The position numbers and the translations under genes are program-made. Below, piece by piece: positions 34,247 through 42,309 of a stretch of 60,888 nt of DNA; position 1 is the first letter of the stretch; each line of letters begins with the position of its first letter. Below the pieces are notes generated by a model. The model was given only the letters and a program-made list of their open reading frames with translations. It made no database searches and had not been told where the DNA came from. Source of the stretch: Mycobacterium gordonae (GTDB taxonomy: Bacteria; Actinomycetota; Actinomycetes; Mycobacteriales; Mycobacteriaceae); the NCBI RefSeq assembly GCF_002101675.1, contig NZ_LQOY01000251.1, positions 1 to 60,888 of the forward strand, in the 5' to 3' direction.

Positions 34247-35697
34247 CCGGCGTCAGCGAACTGAGACGGGTCCGGGTGGTCTCGGCCGCACCCGACCACA
34301 TCCGGGTGTCGATCTTCGGGGGCCAGACGCAGCTGGACATTGCTCTGCCCCTTGACGTTCCGGTATCGAGCTTCGTCCCGGACGTGGCACGACTGATCAG
34401 TTCCCGTGACACCGACGAGGATTCGAAAGACGAGCGCCGCACGTTCTGGGTGCTCAGCCGATTCGATGGCGACACCGAGCTACGACCCGACCAGACGCTG
34501 CGTGACGCCGGGGTGGCCAGCGGGGAATTGCTGCGTCTCGCGCCGCGCCAAGCGCTGTCGCCGCCCACTCTCTACGACGACGTGGTGGACGCGGTCGGCC
34601 GGTTGAACAAGGCGGCCTACGCCGCGTGGGATTCGGTGTCCGCGCGCTGGATGGCCTTCGCCGGAGTCCACCTCGCCGCCCTGGCGATGGTGTACTGCCT
34701 GGTGCGCCGGACCGGCGCGGCGAACTTCTATGTGACCGTCGGGGTGGCCGGCGCGGTGGTGCTGGCGCTGGTGGGCGGGGCCACCATGGCGCATCGTTCG
34801 TACGGTTTGGACGACGTGGCCGCGGCGCTGGGGTGGGCGGCGATCCCGATCACGGCGGGGCTTGCCTTCGCGCTGCTGGGCCGATACGGGGACTTCGGGC
34901 TGGCCGGTGCGTGCGGGGCAGTAATGCTGCTGTGTGTCCTGTACGACCGGGTTTGCGGGTCTGGGCACTGGGCCTATCTGGCTGCAGCGTTGAGCTTTGG
35001 GTTGGTAGGGGTTTCGCTGCTGGCTCGCGCCTTTCACGTGCGCGCCGACATCGTGTTCGTGACGGCCGCGGTAGTGGTGACTTTGAGTTGTCTGGCGGTG
35101 CGGCGGGCGACGGCTCGGCTGGGCCGGTTTCAGACCCCGACGGTCACCGTCGAAACCAGTCGCGAAGACTGGGATTTCGAGAACCCGTTCGAGCCGTCGG
35201 CGGCGACGGAGAATGGCGATTCGGGTACGGCGATGCCGACTGCGGAAGCCGTGTGGAACAGGGCAAAGTCCGCCGCGATCACGCGGTCGGGCCTGCTGAC
35301 CGGATTAGCCACGCCCGCAGCGGTTTACGTGACGCTGCTGCTGCGTAACGGGCCCGACTGGCCCGTGTTCGCGTTCGCGCTGGCGGTCGCCGCAGTGCTG
35401 GCCGTGCGAAGCCGGACGTTCGGCACCTGGTTCGAGCGCGCCGCCACGGCGGCGCCGGCCGTGATCATCCTGGTAATCACTTGCGTGATGGCTCAGGACG
35501 GGTTGGGGCCCATGCCGTTGGTGGCGCTCGGCGTGTTGCTCGCCGTGGCGCTGGGCGCCGCGGTGGCGGGGGTCGCCTTGTCCGCAGGGCAGCACCGCGT
35601 GGCCACGGTGCTTGCGTACCTCGACTATCTGGCCGTCGGATCACTGATCCCGTTGGCCCTCTGGGTGATCGGCGTGTACCAGCGCCTGGGCTTGTAA
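34243..35697 (+). CDS. eccD: EccD, second copy, ESX channel component
   Basis: 484 residues; the GTG start overlaps the eccC stop (GTGA). Residues 6-105 are the ubiquitin-like domain (VSIFGGQTQLDIALPLDVPVSSFV; RDAGVASGELLRL). About eleven transmembrane helices run from 140 to the end, which reads GSLIPLALWVIGVYQRLG. The adjoining mycP start overlaps its stop by one base. It shares little visible identity with the eccD at 28633-30117 beyond family features, so the two copies are old paralogues and not a recent duplication. EccC-EccD-MycP order matches ESX-2/ESX-4-type loci. Confidence 0.92.
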   Translation: MTGVSELRRVRVVSAAPDHIRVSIFGGQTQLDIALPLDVPVSSFVPDVARLISSRDTDEDSKDERRTFWVLSRFDGDTELRPDQTLRDAGVASGELLRLAPRQALSPPTLYDDVVDAVGRLNKAAYAAWDSVSARWMAFAGVHLAALAMVYCLVRRTGAANFYVTVGVAGAVVLALVGGATMAHRSYGLDDVAAALGWAAIPITAGLAFALLGRYGDFGLAGACGAVMLLCVLYDRVCGSGHWAYLAAALSFGLVGVSLLARAFHVRADIVFVTAAVVVTLSCLAVRRATARLGRFQTPTVTVETSREDWDFENPFEPSAATENGDSGTAMPTAEAVWNRAKSAAITRSGLLTGLATPAAVYVTLLLRNGPDWPVFAFALAVAAVLAVRSRTFGTWFERAATAAPAVIILVITCVMAQDGLGPMPLVALGVLLAVALGAAVAGVALSAGQHRVATVLAYLDYLAVGSLIPLALWVIGVYQRLGL

Positions 35698-37076
35698 TGA
35701 AGCGGTTCGTCGCCCTTTCGGCCGCGGTGATGCTGGCGGCCTTGGCGAACCCAGTACCGGCGTGGGCGATTCAGCCGCCGGTGGTGGAACCCGGACCCCC
35801 GCCGAACGGGCCGCTCGGTCCGATTGAGCCGACCGACCTGAAAGCGATCTGCGGGGTCCCCACCGGGGTGTTGCCGCAGACCGATTTCACCCTGCAGACC
35901 AGCGCCGAAGCCATGCTCAACTACACCGACGCATGGCGGTTTTCCCGCGGCGCCGGACAGAAGGTCGCGGTGATCGACACCGGCGTCAACCGGCACCTGC
36001 GGCTGCCGCTGCTGGAAGGCGGCGGCGACTACGTGTCCAACACCGACGGTCTGCAGGACTGTGACGCCCACGGGACCTTGGTGGCCGGACTGATCGCCGG
36101 TGCGCCCAGCCCTGCCGACGGCTTTGCGGGCGTGGCACCCGAGGCGACCATCCTCTCGATCCGCCAGAACAGCACCGTCTACGGCGTCAAGGAGGGCGGC
36201 TCCGGCCAGGCCAACGACCCCAATGCCACCTCGCCGGGCTATGGCAACACCGTCACGCTGGCCTATGCCATCACCCGCGCGGTCAGCCTCGGCGCCACCG
36301 TCATCAACCTGTCGGAGGTGGCCTGCAGCCCGGTCGGCGGCGGCCTGGACGACGCCCAGCTCGGGCGCGCGGTGCGATTCGCCTACGAACACAACGTCGT
36401 CGTGGTGGCCGCGGCCGGCAACTTCAACAACCAGGGGCTGTGTAAGACGCAGAACGCGATGCCCGACCCCAACATGCCACTGAAGAGTGGATGGGATTCG
36501 GTGCGCACCATCGCCAGCCCGGCCTGGTTCAGCGACTACGTGCTGACCGTCGGTGCGTTGACGACATCGGGGGAGCCCGCCGATTTCAGCCTGCACGGGC
36601 CGTGGGTCGGCGTCGCGGCGCCGGGTGAACGCATCCTCTCACTGGACTCCAACGGCCCCGGCCTGATCAACGCCGTGATGAGCCAACAAGGGTTGGCGCC
36701 GGTCAACGGCACCAGCTTCGCGGCGCCGTTCGTGTCCGGTGTGGTGGCCCTGATCCGGTCACGCTTTCCCGAGCTGAACGCCGGTCAGGTGATCGATCTA
36801 GTCAAGCGCACCGCCCACACTCCGGGGGCCGGCCCCAACGAGGCCACCGGTTACGGCGTCGTCGACCCGGTCGCCGCGTTGACTTACCGGCTGCCGGCGG
36901 CGAACCAGATGCCCAACCCGGAGGCGCCGACGCCGATCGCGGGTCGGCCACATCGTGACCCGGGCAGTCAGCGCGCGCGGATCATCGTGTTGTCGGTGAC
37001 CGCAGGAGCCGTCGCGCTGGCCGCGGTGGCGTGGGCGGCTTCAGTGGCCAGACGTCGACGCGATTCTGGCCGCTGA
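35697..37076 (+). CDS. mycP: Mycosin, subtilisin-like serine protease of the ESX system
   Basis: 459 residues. A signal peptide (about 1-24, ending PAWA) is followed by the S8 protease domain with Asp94 (VIDTGVN), His125 (DAHGTLVAG) and Ser340 (NGTSFAAPF). A Pro-rich linker and one C-terminal transmembrane helix (about 428-450) with an Arg tail follow. The oxyanion asparagine is likely in AAAGNFNNQG. Mycosins cap the periplasmic face of the ESX complex and are needed for its stability. The ATG overlaps the upstream TAA by one base. The N-terminal extension is present but short, as in other mycosins. Confidence 0.94.
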   Translation: MKRFVALSAAVMLAALANPVPAWAIQPPVVEPGPPPNGPLGPIEPTDLKAICGVPTGVLPQTDFTLQTSAEAMLNYTDAWRFSRGAGQKVAVIDTGVNRHLRLPLLEGGGDYVSNTDGLQDCDAHGTLVAGLIAGAPSPADGFAGVAPEATILSIRQNSTVYGVKEGGSGQANDPNATSPGYGNTVTLAYAITRAVSLGATVINLSEVACSPVGGGLDDAQLGRAVRFAYEHNVVVVAAAGNFNNQGLCKTQNAMPDPNMPLKSGWDSVRTIASPAWFSDYVLTVGALTTSGEPADFSLHGPWVGVAAPGERILSLDSNGPGLINAVMSQQGLAPVNGTSFAAPFVSGVVALIRSRFPELNAGQVIDLVKRTAHTPGAGPNEATGYGVVDPVAALTYRLPAANQMPNPEAPTPIAGRPHRDPGSQRARIIVLSVTAGAVALAAVAWAASVARRRRDSGR

Positions 37077-37174
37077 ATTGATAACGCTTGCTAAATGGAA
37101 AATTATGCGTTTAGCCCTACGTAGAATTGAATACGGTCTGTAGCGAATTCCGGCGATGGAAAGGGGGGACGACC

Positions 37175-40126
37175 GTGTCAAAGCAAACGCCCGAGCAGAC
37201 ACCTGACGAAGACGAACGCGGGTCGCTGGCACGTCCTCCCTGGTTGCCGGGGGAGAAGAAGCGCCGCCGCGTTCAGCTCGGCCGCGGGAAGCGGCATGAC
37301 GAGGTAGACGAGCGTCGGGATGACAAATCCGACCGGTTGTCGAGCCCCCCTGAGGACACCGCGGTATTACCGAATCGGGAGCGTGTGCCGGTGGAGCCGC
37401 GCAGGCCGGACGCCGCCGCCGAGTCCGAGGCGGCGCTGGCGCAAGATATGCCGGAGTCTCGGCCTAAGCGGGTCGCGGTCCCCTTCGACCGCATCCGGCG
37501 TCTGCAGCAAATCGAGCCCGAGCCGGCCCCGCCTGTCTCTGAGCTTCCGGCGGAGCCTGAGTCCCCGGCGCCTGACTTGCCGACGGCTGAGGTTGCCGGC
37601 GCATTCGCTGCCGGAGAACCGGCGCCTGACGCGCCGACGGCTGAGGTTTCGGCCGAGGCGGAATCGGTCGAGTGGGTGTCCGAAGCGCTGACACGCTTGG
37701 AATGGCAATACGATTCGTTGCTTGCCTCGTCGCTGGTGATGCCCGAGGCGGCTGTGGAGGTCTCGGCGGAACCTGAATCTGAACCGGTTGCTGCAGCTTC
37801 GGCTGAGTTCGGCTCTGCTGACAATGAGGCGGACTCCGAGCCTGAGCTGCCGTTGGGATTTGAGCAGCCGGTGGAACCTGTTGCGCCAGTTGTTGTTTCA
37901 GACATCGAAGCCGAATCGGACCTTGCGCTCTCGGGGGAGCTGGAGATTCCTGAGGTGTCGGCCGAGCCCGAGCCGGCCGCTGAGGTTTCGGCCGAGCAGG
38001 AGTGGTTTTCCGAGTCGTCGGTGGAGGCTGAGCCGGTTTCCGGGCGCGTGGAACCCGAGCCCGTGCCGGTTTCTACCGAACGACTGTGGGAACCACCGCT
38101 ACCTACCGAACCCGACCCGGCCATCGATGTTTTGCCGGAGCCCCAGTGGGACCCCGAATTCTTCCTGGAGCCTGTGGCTGAAACTGTTGCAGCACCAGTG
38201 GAACCCGAACCCGTGCCGGCCTCCAGTGAACAGTTCTGGGAACCGCCGCCGACGGAACCCGAGCCGGTCGTCGCAGCAGTCCAATCAGAGAAGATGACGG
38301 AGGAATCGGGATCCGGCGAACTGGATGAGATCGAGTTGAGGGCCGCGGCCTTACTCCAGCAGATGGCTGCCAAGCGGGCCCAGGCCACGGCCGCCCCGCA
38401 GGAACCGGAGGTTGACCCCATCGCCGATGACGCAGCGGATGCAGAAGCGTCGGACCGGCGCTTCACCGAACAGGCCGATGGCACTGATGCGGCTGATCAA
38501 TTCGAGCCCCGCGGGGACGAGGAACCAGCCGACGATGCGGTGCCGACGCAATGGCTGCCGACGGATCTGGTCAGCGATGTTGCTGCGCACGAGGACTCGC
38601 CGATCTCCGACTCCGAGTGGTTCGCCGGCGAGGCTCCCACGATCCCGTCACCGGCTAGCCGGGTAGCCGAGGACGAATTGGCCGACGAGGCCGTCGTAAC
38701 CCAGGTCGAATCTCCCTCACGCGACGAGGTTTACGACGTTGGGCGGGCCACTGCGGAACGCGCGAATGGACCTCGACGACCGGCGCCACCCCCATGGCAG
38801 ACGCCCAGCCCCGCCATGGCGGCGGAGATCGAGGAGGTGGCGATGGACGCTCCGGTGCCGCAACATCAGCCCGCACCGGCGCCCGAACGACACCAGCCGC
38901 CAACGCAGCAGGGTCCGTCAGCTCCCAGCCCGCAACCGCCCGCACCGGCGCCACCGGCCAGACTAAGGCCACGCTCGGGCGGCCGACCCCCTTGGCCGCC
39001 ACCCCCGCCACCCGGACCGTTTCCGCCACCGCCGTGGTGGCCGGGACCGCCTCCGGGTCAGCGGATCCCGCCGCAAACACGTCCGGCGGCGTCAGCCCCA
39101 CCGCCGCGGGCGCCACAGCCGGTACCTCCGCCGGCCCGGCCGCAGCCGCCGGTCGGCGGTCCGCCGCCGGGCTACCAGCCCTTCCGGGTCCCGCCATCCA
39201 TCGACGAGGCGGAGATCACCAATCTGGATCGTTTTGCACCGCCGTCGGGCTGGCGTCGCGCGGTGCATAAAGCCACCGGTGGCCATGTCAATCCGGGTGT
39301 CTCACGCAAGGAGCGTCAGCAGGAGCATCTGCTTGCCGAGATCCGGCAGCCGATCGTCGGAGACTTCCGCATCGCCGTGCTCTCGATCAAGGGCGGGGTC
39401 GGAAAGACCACCACCACCTTCGGATTGGGCTCGGCGCTGGCGACCGTACGGCACGACCGAGTGATCGCTGTCGATGCCAACCCCGACCGCGGCACCCTGG
39501 GGGAGCGGGTAGGTGACACGTCGACGCGATCGACCGTCCGCGACCTGCTGTCGGATCCCAACATCAATCGCTACGCCGACGTTCGAAACCACACGTTGAT
39601 GGCGACCAGCCGCTTGGAAGTGCTGGCCAGCGAACAAGATCCGGCGGTGTCCGAAGTGTTCGGCGCTGATGACTACCGGCGGACGGTCGACATCCTGCGG
39701 CACTACTACAACATCATTCTGACCGACTGTGGCACCGGCATCATGCATTCGGCGATGTCGGCGGTCCTGGACCTCGCGCACACTATCGTCTTGGTCAGTT
39801 CACCGGCGATCGACGCCGCGCGCAGCGCCTCGGCCACATTGGATTGGCTGATGCAGCACGGGCATTCGGGGCTGGTTCGGGAGGCTCATGTGGTGCTGAG
39901 TGCTTCTCGCCCAGGCTCGGCGGCACTCAAGCTGGACAAGGTATACGAGCACTTCCAATCGCGTTGCCGCTCCATCCATCTCATTCCATTCGACCCGCAC
40001 CTGGCGGAGGGCGCCGACGTCGACTTCGGTCGGTTGAACCCCGCCACCAGGCAGGCCTACCTCGAACTCGCGGGGTCGGTGGCGGAAAACTTTGGACGGT
40101 TGCGGGCGCCGCGGGAACAGTCCTGA
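37175..40126 (+). CDS. espI: EspI-like ParA-family ATPase with very long acidic/Pro-rich N-terminus
   Basis: 983 residues from a GTG at 37175 behind AAGGGGGG. Residues 1-690 are disordered and rich in Glu, Pro, Ala and Val. They include a 50-residue period (copies at 38048 and 38198, VEPEPVP..S...WEPP) and a near-pure Pro/Trp stretch (about 610-650). The C-terminal 290 residues are a ParA/MinD-type ATPase with KGGVGKTT (739-746) and ILTDCGTGI. EspI (Rv3876) of ESX-1 has the same plan but about 666 residues, and reduces secretion when ATP is low. The protein is a clear paralogue of the product of 48307-49851. A role in secretion control is inferred from the family. Confidence 0.88.
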   Translation: MSKQTPEQTPDEDERGSLARPPWLPGEKKRRRVQLGRGKRHDEVDERRDDKSDRLSSPPEDTAVLPNRERVPVEPRRPDAAAESEAALAQDMPESRPKRVAVPFDRIRRLQQIEPEPAPPVSELPAEPESPAPDLPTAEVAGAFAAGEPAPDAPTAEVSAEAESVEWVSEALTRLEWQYDSLLASSLVMPEAAVEVSAEPESEPVAAASAEFGSADNEADSEPELPLGFEQPVEPVAPVVVSDIEAESDLALSGELEIPEVSAEPEPAAEVSAEQEWFSESSVEAEPVSGRVEPEPVPVSTERLWEPPLPTEPDPAIDVLPEPQWDPEFFLEPVAETVAAPVEPEPVPASSEQFWEPPPTEPEPVVAAVQSEKMTEESGSGELDEIELRAAALLQQMAAKRAQATAAPQEPEVDPIADDAADAEASDRRFTEQADGTDAADQFEPRGDEEPADDAVPTQWLPTDLVSDVAAHEDSPISDSEWFAGEAPTIPSPASRVAEDELADEAVVTQVESPSRDEVYDVGRATAERANGPRRPAPPPWQTPSPAMAAEIEEVAMDAPVPQHQPAPAPERHQPPTQQGPSAPSPQPPAPAPPARLRPRSGGRPPWPPPPPPGPFPPPPWWPGPPPGQRIPPQTRPAASAPPPRAPQPVPPPARPQPPVGGPPPGYQPFRVPPSIDEAEITNLDRFAPPSGWRRAVHKATGGHVNPGVSRKERQQEHLLAEIRQPIVGDFRIAVLSIKGGVGKTTTTFGLGSALATVRHDRVIAVDANPDRGTLGERVGDTSTRSTVRDLLSDPNINRYADVRNHTLMATSRLEVLASEQDPAVSEVFGADDYRRTVDILRHYYNIILTDCGTGIMHSAMSAVLDLAHTIVLVSSPAIDAARSASATLDWLMQHGHSGLVREAHVVLSASRPGSAALKLDKVYEHFQSRCRSIHLIPFDPHLAEGADVDFGRLNPATRQAYLELAGSVAENFGRLRAPREQS

Positions 40127-40167
40127 TCGGTGCGTTCTCCCAAGTTCGAGGCCGGACGTGTCGGACC

Positions 40168-40587
40168 ATGGTGACGTCTGCGGAAGAAACGCCCGTACGG
40201 CCGCGGCTCTGGCGCCTGCGCAGGTTTCTGACAAGCGTGGGCTTGGGCGTCGTCTGGGCTTCTGCCAGCGTCGCGGTCGTCTCCCCGGTGTTCGCCCTGT
40301 CGAGTGCCAGCCCTTCACGACCAGCCGCTATGGCCGGATTCGTCGCTATATGGGTGTTCGTTCTGCTATTGCTTTCTGCGGCGACGCGTCGATCAGGCAG
40401 GGCCACGTTATCCAAAACCCTCGGTCTAGCGGCCCTCGGCGCGGGCGGGTGGGGCCTTTGGGACGTCAAGGCATGTTTTGAATCCCGGGCTGTGCTTCCG
40501 GTGGTGCCCGTCTCAACGGGAGCCTGCGTCATTGCGGCGGCTGGCGTTCTTCGTGCCCGGCGAATTACAACCGGTGCTCATCATTGA
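40168..40587 (+). CDS. Small multi-pass membrane protein of unknown function
   Basis: 139 residues from an ATG 41 bases after the espI stop, with no strong ribosome-binding site. A basic N-terminus (RPRLWRLRRF) is followed by hydrophobic helices at about 22-44, 53-72, 82-96 and 108-127. I recognise no family. Position at the end of the eccC-eccD-mycP-espI run suggests co-transcription. Coding likelihood is supported by the orderly membrane topology. Confidence 0.5.
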   Translation: MVTSAEETPVRPRLWRLRRFLTSVGLGVVWASASVAVVSPVFALSSASPSRPAAMAGFVAIWVFVLLLLSAATRRSGRATLSKTLGLAALGAGGWGLWDVKACFESRAVLPVVPVSTGACVIAAAGVLRARRITTGAHH

Positions 40588-40735
40588 CCCGGCTGCGCTG
40601 ACTATCGAACCGGTGAGCATCGAAAGGATTTGTCTGCTTCGGCAGACCATTCGACGTCTACAGGCTGTGGCCGGCGCTGTCATTGCAGACTGTGGAGATA
40701 ACGAACTTGTCGGTCTGGTGCCGGAAGGCTTTTAG
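40574..40735 (+). CDS. Possible 53-codon small protein
   Basis: A GTG inside the end of the preceding gene opens 53 codons ending EGF. The peptide has a Cys in each half and alternates hydrophobic and charged residues (PVSIERICLLRQTIRRLQAV). It could be a coupled small protein or a chance frame. No ribosome-binding site is clear. Confidence 0.25.
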   Translation: MLIIDPAALTIEPVSIERICLLRQTIRRLQAVAGAVIADCGDNELVGLVPEGF

Positions 40736-40782
40736 CGTTCACACATATTCGGGCTACCGGTCGCACGTCCGGAACTGAGAAA

Positions 40783-40812
40783 CCCGGACCCACCGAAACC
40801 GGTGAGTCCGGG
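40783..40812. terminator. Bidirectional terminator-like hairpin between convergent operons
   Basis: CCCGGACCCACCG, a short A-rich loop, then CGGTGAGTCCGGG form a 13-bp stem with one mismatch. It lies between the plus-strand eccC-espI run and the minus-strand esx block. There is no U-tract, which is usual for mycobacterial terminators. Confidence 0.6.
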
Positions 40813-40834
40813 CCCCAATCGAAACCACGGGCGA

Positions 40835-41131
40835 TCAGCAGCTGATGTTGGCCGCCTGGCTGTTGTCGAGGTCCTGCACCTGCTGGTTCTGGTCGACGGC
40901 GCGCGCCCTGGTGGTGTGCAGATCGTTGATGATCTCGTCCATCTCGTTGGAGAACTGGGTGCGCAGAGCGTGGATCTGCTCCGGCGCGTGGCCGGTGTAC
41001 GCGCCCGAGGTCAACGCATTGAACAGGTTGTCGACCTCGGCTCGCATCTGCTCGGCATCGGCGGTGATGCTGCCGATCAGGTCCAGCGATTCGTAGTTCG
41101 CGCCGAAGTTGTACTTGATGCTGTGCGTCAT
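40835..41131 (-). CDS. EsxA-like WXG100-size protein lacking the WXG motif
   Basis: 98 residues, ATG with AGGAG upstream. A helical hairpin whose turn reads LTSGAYTGHAPEQI, so the usual Trp-x-Gly is replaced by Tyr-Thr-Gly. The first helix is amphipathic (DLIGSITADAEQMRAEVDNL), and the second ends in a polar tail with a terminal Cys (NISC). It is the second gene of the esx pair, 17 bases after its partner, as EsxA follows EsxB. It should be secreted as a heterodimer with the product of 41149-41424. A C-terminal Cys could allow disulfide-linked dimers. Confidence 0.75.
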   Translation of the reverse strand: MTHSIKYNFGANYESLDLIGSITADAEQMRAEVDNLFNALTSGAYTGHAPEQIHALRTQFSNEMDEIINDLHTTRARAVDQNQQVQDLDNSQAANISC

Positions 41132-41148
41132 GATTTTCTCCTGAATTC

Positions 41149-41424
41149 TTAGCCGTCGAGGTTTTGGTGGGCCTGGATGTATTGCATCGAGCTTTCCGCG
41201 AGATTCTTGGTGCGCAGCTGGATTTGCGTCAGGTGGTCGAGGTGCTCGGTCATGCGGCCGTGGAACAGTTGGGCCTGGTTGCCGGCCCAGTTCGGACCGA
41301 CCATGAGATTGACTTCGTCTTCCATCTTGCGCAGCAAGCGGTCGGTCTCCACCAGGTGTTCGTGAATTTGCTTGACCTGCGGCGGTGCGTCTTCGGTGAC
41401 TTCAAACTGTCCTGGAACTGCCAT
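41149..41424 (-). CDS. EsxB-like WXG100 protein
   Basis: 91 residues, ATG with AAGGAG seven bases upstream. A classic WXG100 hairpin with the turn GPNWAGNQAQLF at about 46-57 and a C-terminal helix ending YIQAHQNLDG. The strict YxxxD/E signal is not met (YIQAH), so the secretion signal may be altered or composite. Its position just before the WXG-less partner gene fits the EsxB role, which binds EccC ATPase 3 by its C-terminus. Which ESX family it belongs to needs an alignment. Confidence 0.82.
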   Translation of the reverse strand: MAVPGQFEVTEDAPPQVKQIHEHLVETDRLLRKMEDEVNLMVGPNWAGNQAQLFHGRMTEHLDHLTQIQLRTKNLAESSMQYIQAHQNLDG

Positions 41425-41490
41425 TGTTTCTCCTTGTTCGGGTGCCCTGAATCGCCGGACACGATGGGTCTGGTCTCATCGAATACCGTG

Positions 41491-42309
41491 CTAAACCAAT
41501 GACGCCTCCCACTGGTCCGTCGATAACTCGACAAGCTGACTGATCGCCTGGCCGACCGAGTGATCCGAGCCCGGCTTTAACGTCGTCCACAGTTGCCCGC
41601 TCGGTGAGGCACTCGGCGCCCCGACAATGCGGCCCTTCCTGGTGTAGAAGACCCCTACCGCGGCCGGCCGACGGGTGATTCGGTCCTGGTCGGGACACAG
41701 CGCGTAGTACACGATCTCCGCGAACGCCATCCGGGAGGCCAATGCCGCCCCCAGCGTCATCGCCGCGCGAGGTTCGGCACCCAGCGCGCGCACCCGATCG
41801 GCCAGCAACCTCGCGTCGTGGGTTCCGATCAGCTTGCGGGTCACTGTGTCCGTCGGCGCTCCCACCGGCGTCACCTGCGCCGCCTGCGCCCGGGGCAGCT
41901 GACCGATGAGCGCCTGGATGGCCCACGACAAACCCGCGGCGCCGTCGGCCGCCTGCAGGCTGATGTTGTCACCCACCCGGCGTGCCACCACACCCAAAGC
42001 GCCGCAACGCAATACGCATACCCGGGCGATGCCGTCCGGTGTCACGAGCCGCATCGCCAACTCACGGTCCGGCCGGCGCAATGCACGCAGAATCGGCACC
42101 AAGTCGGGATCGATCGCGCCGTCGGTGATCAGGCCGCGCGCGATCAGGCTCCGGGTGGCCATGTCGAACGCGGCTTCGAGGGCGTCGACGCGTTCATACC
42201 GGGGACGCACGTTCAGCACCGTGGGGAAGCCCTGCACCCCGACTCGCTCGCCGACGACCTGCAGTTCGTTGTCGGTCAGGGTGAACCCCGACAGCACGGC
42301 GGCGGTCAC
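41491..42309 (-). CDS. espG: EspG, PPE-specific secretion chaperone
   Basis: 272 residues. The EspG fold is evident: an N-terminal helix and strand block (LTDNELQVVGERVGVQGFPTVL), central residues RALRRPDRELAMRLV and a C-terminal strand-helix pair (GVFYTRKGRIVGAPSASPSGQLW; AISQLVEL). It is a cytosolic protein that binds the helical tip of the cognate PPE. Its ATG overlaps the stop of the PPE gene by four bases, so chaperone and client are co-translated. The nearby EspG-like protein at 12210-12980 is a distant second member. Confidence 0.85.
   Translation of the reverse strand: MTAAVLSGFTLTDNELQVVGERVGVQGFPTVLNVRPRYERVDALEAAFDMATRSLIARGLITDGAIDPDLVPILRALRRPDRELAMRLVTPDGIARVCVLRCGALGVVARRVGDNISLQAADGAAGLSWAIQALIGQLPRAQAAQVTPVGAPTDTVTRKLIGTHDARLLADRVRALGAEPRAAMTLGAALASRMAFAEIVYYALCPDQDRITRRPAAVGVFYTRKGRIVGAPSASPSGQLWTTLKPGSDHSVGQAISQLVELSTDQWEASLV

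Noticed and set aside
35695..35699. Frameshift between eccD and mycP
   Set aside because: The one-base overlap of TAA and ATG is a normal coupled junction; both proteins are full length.
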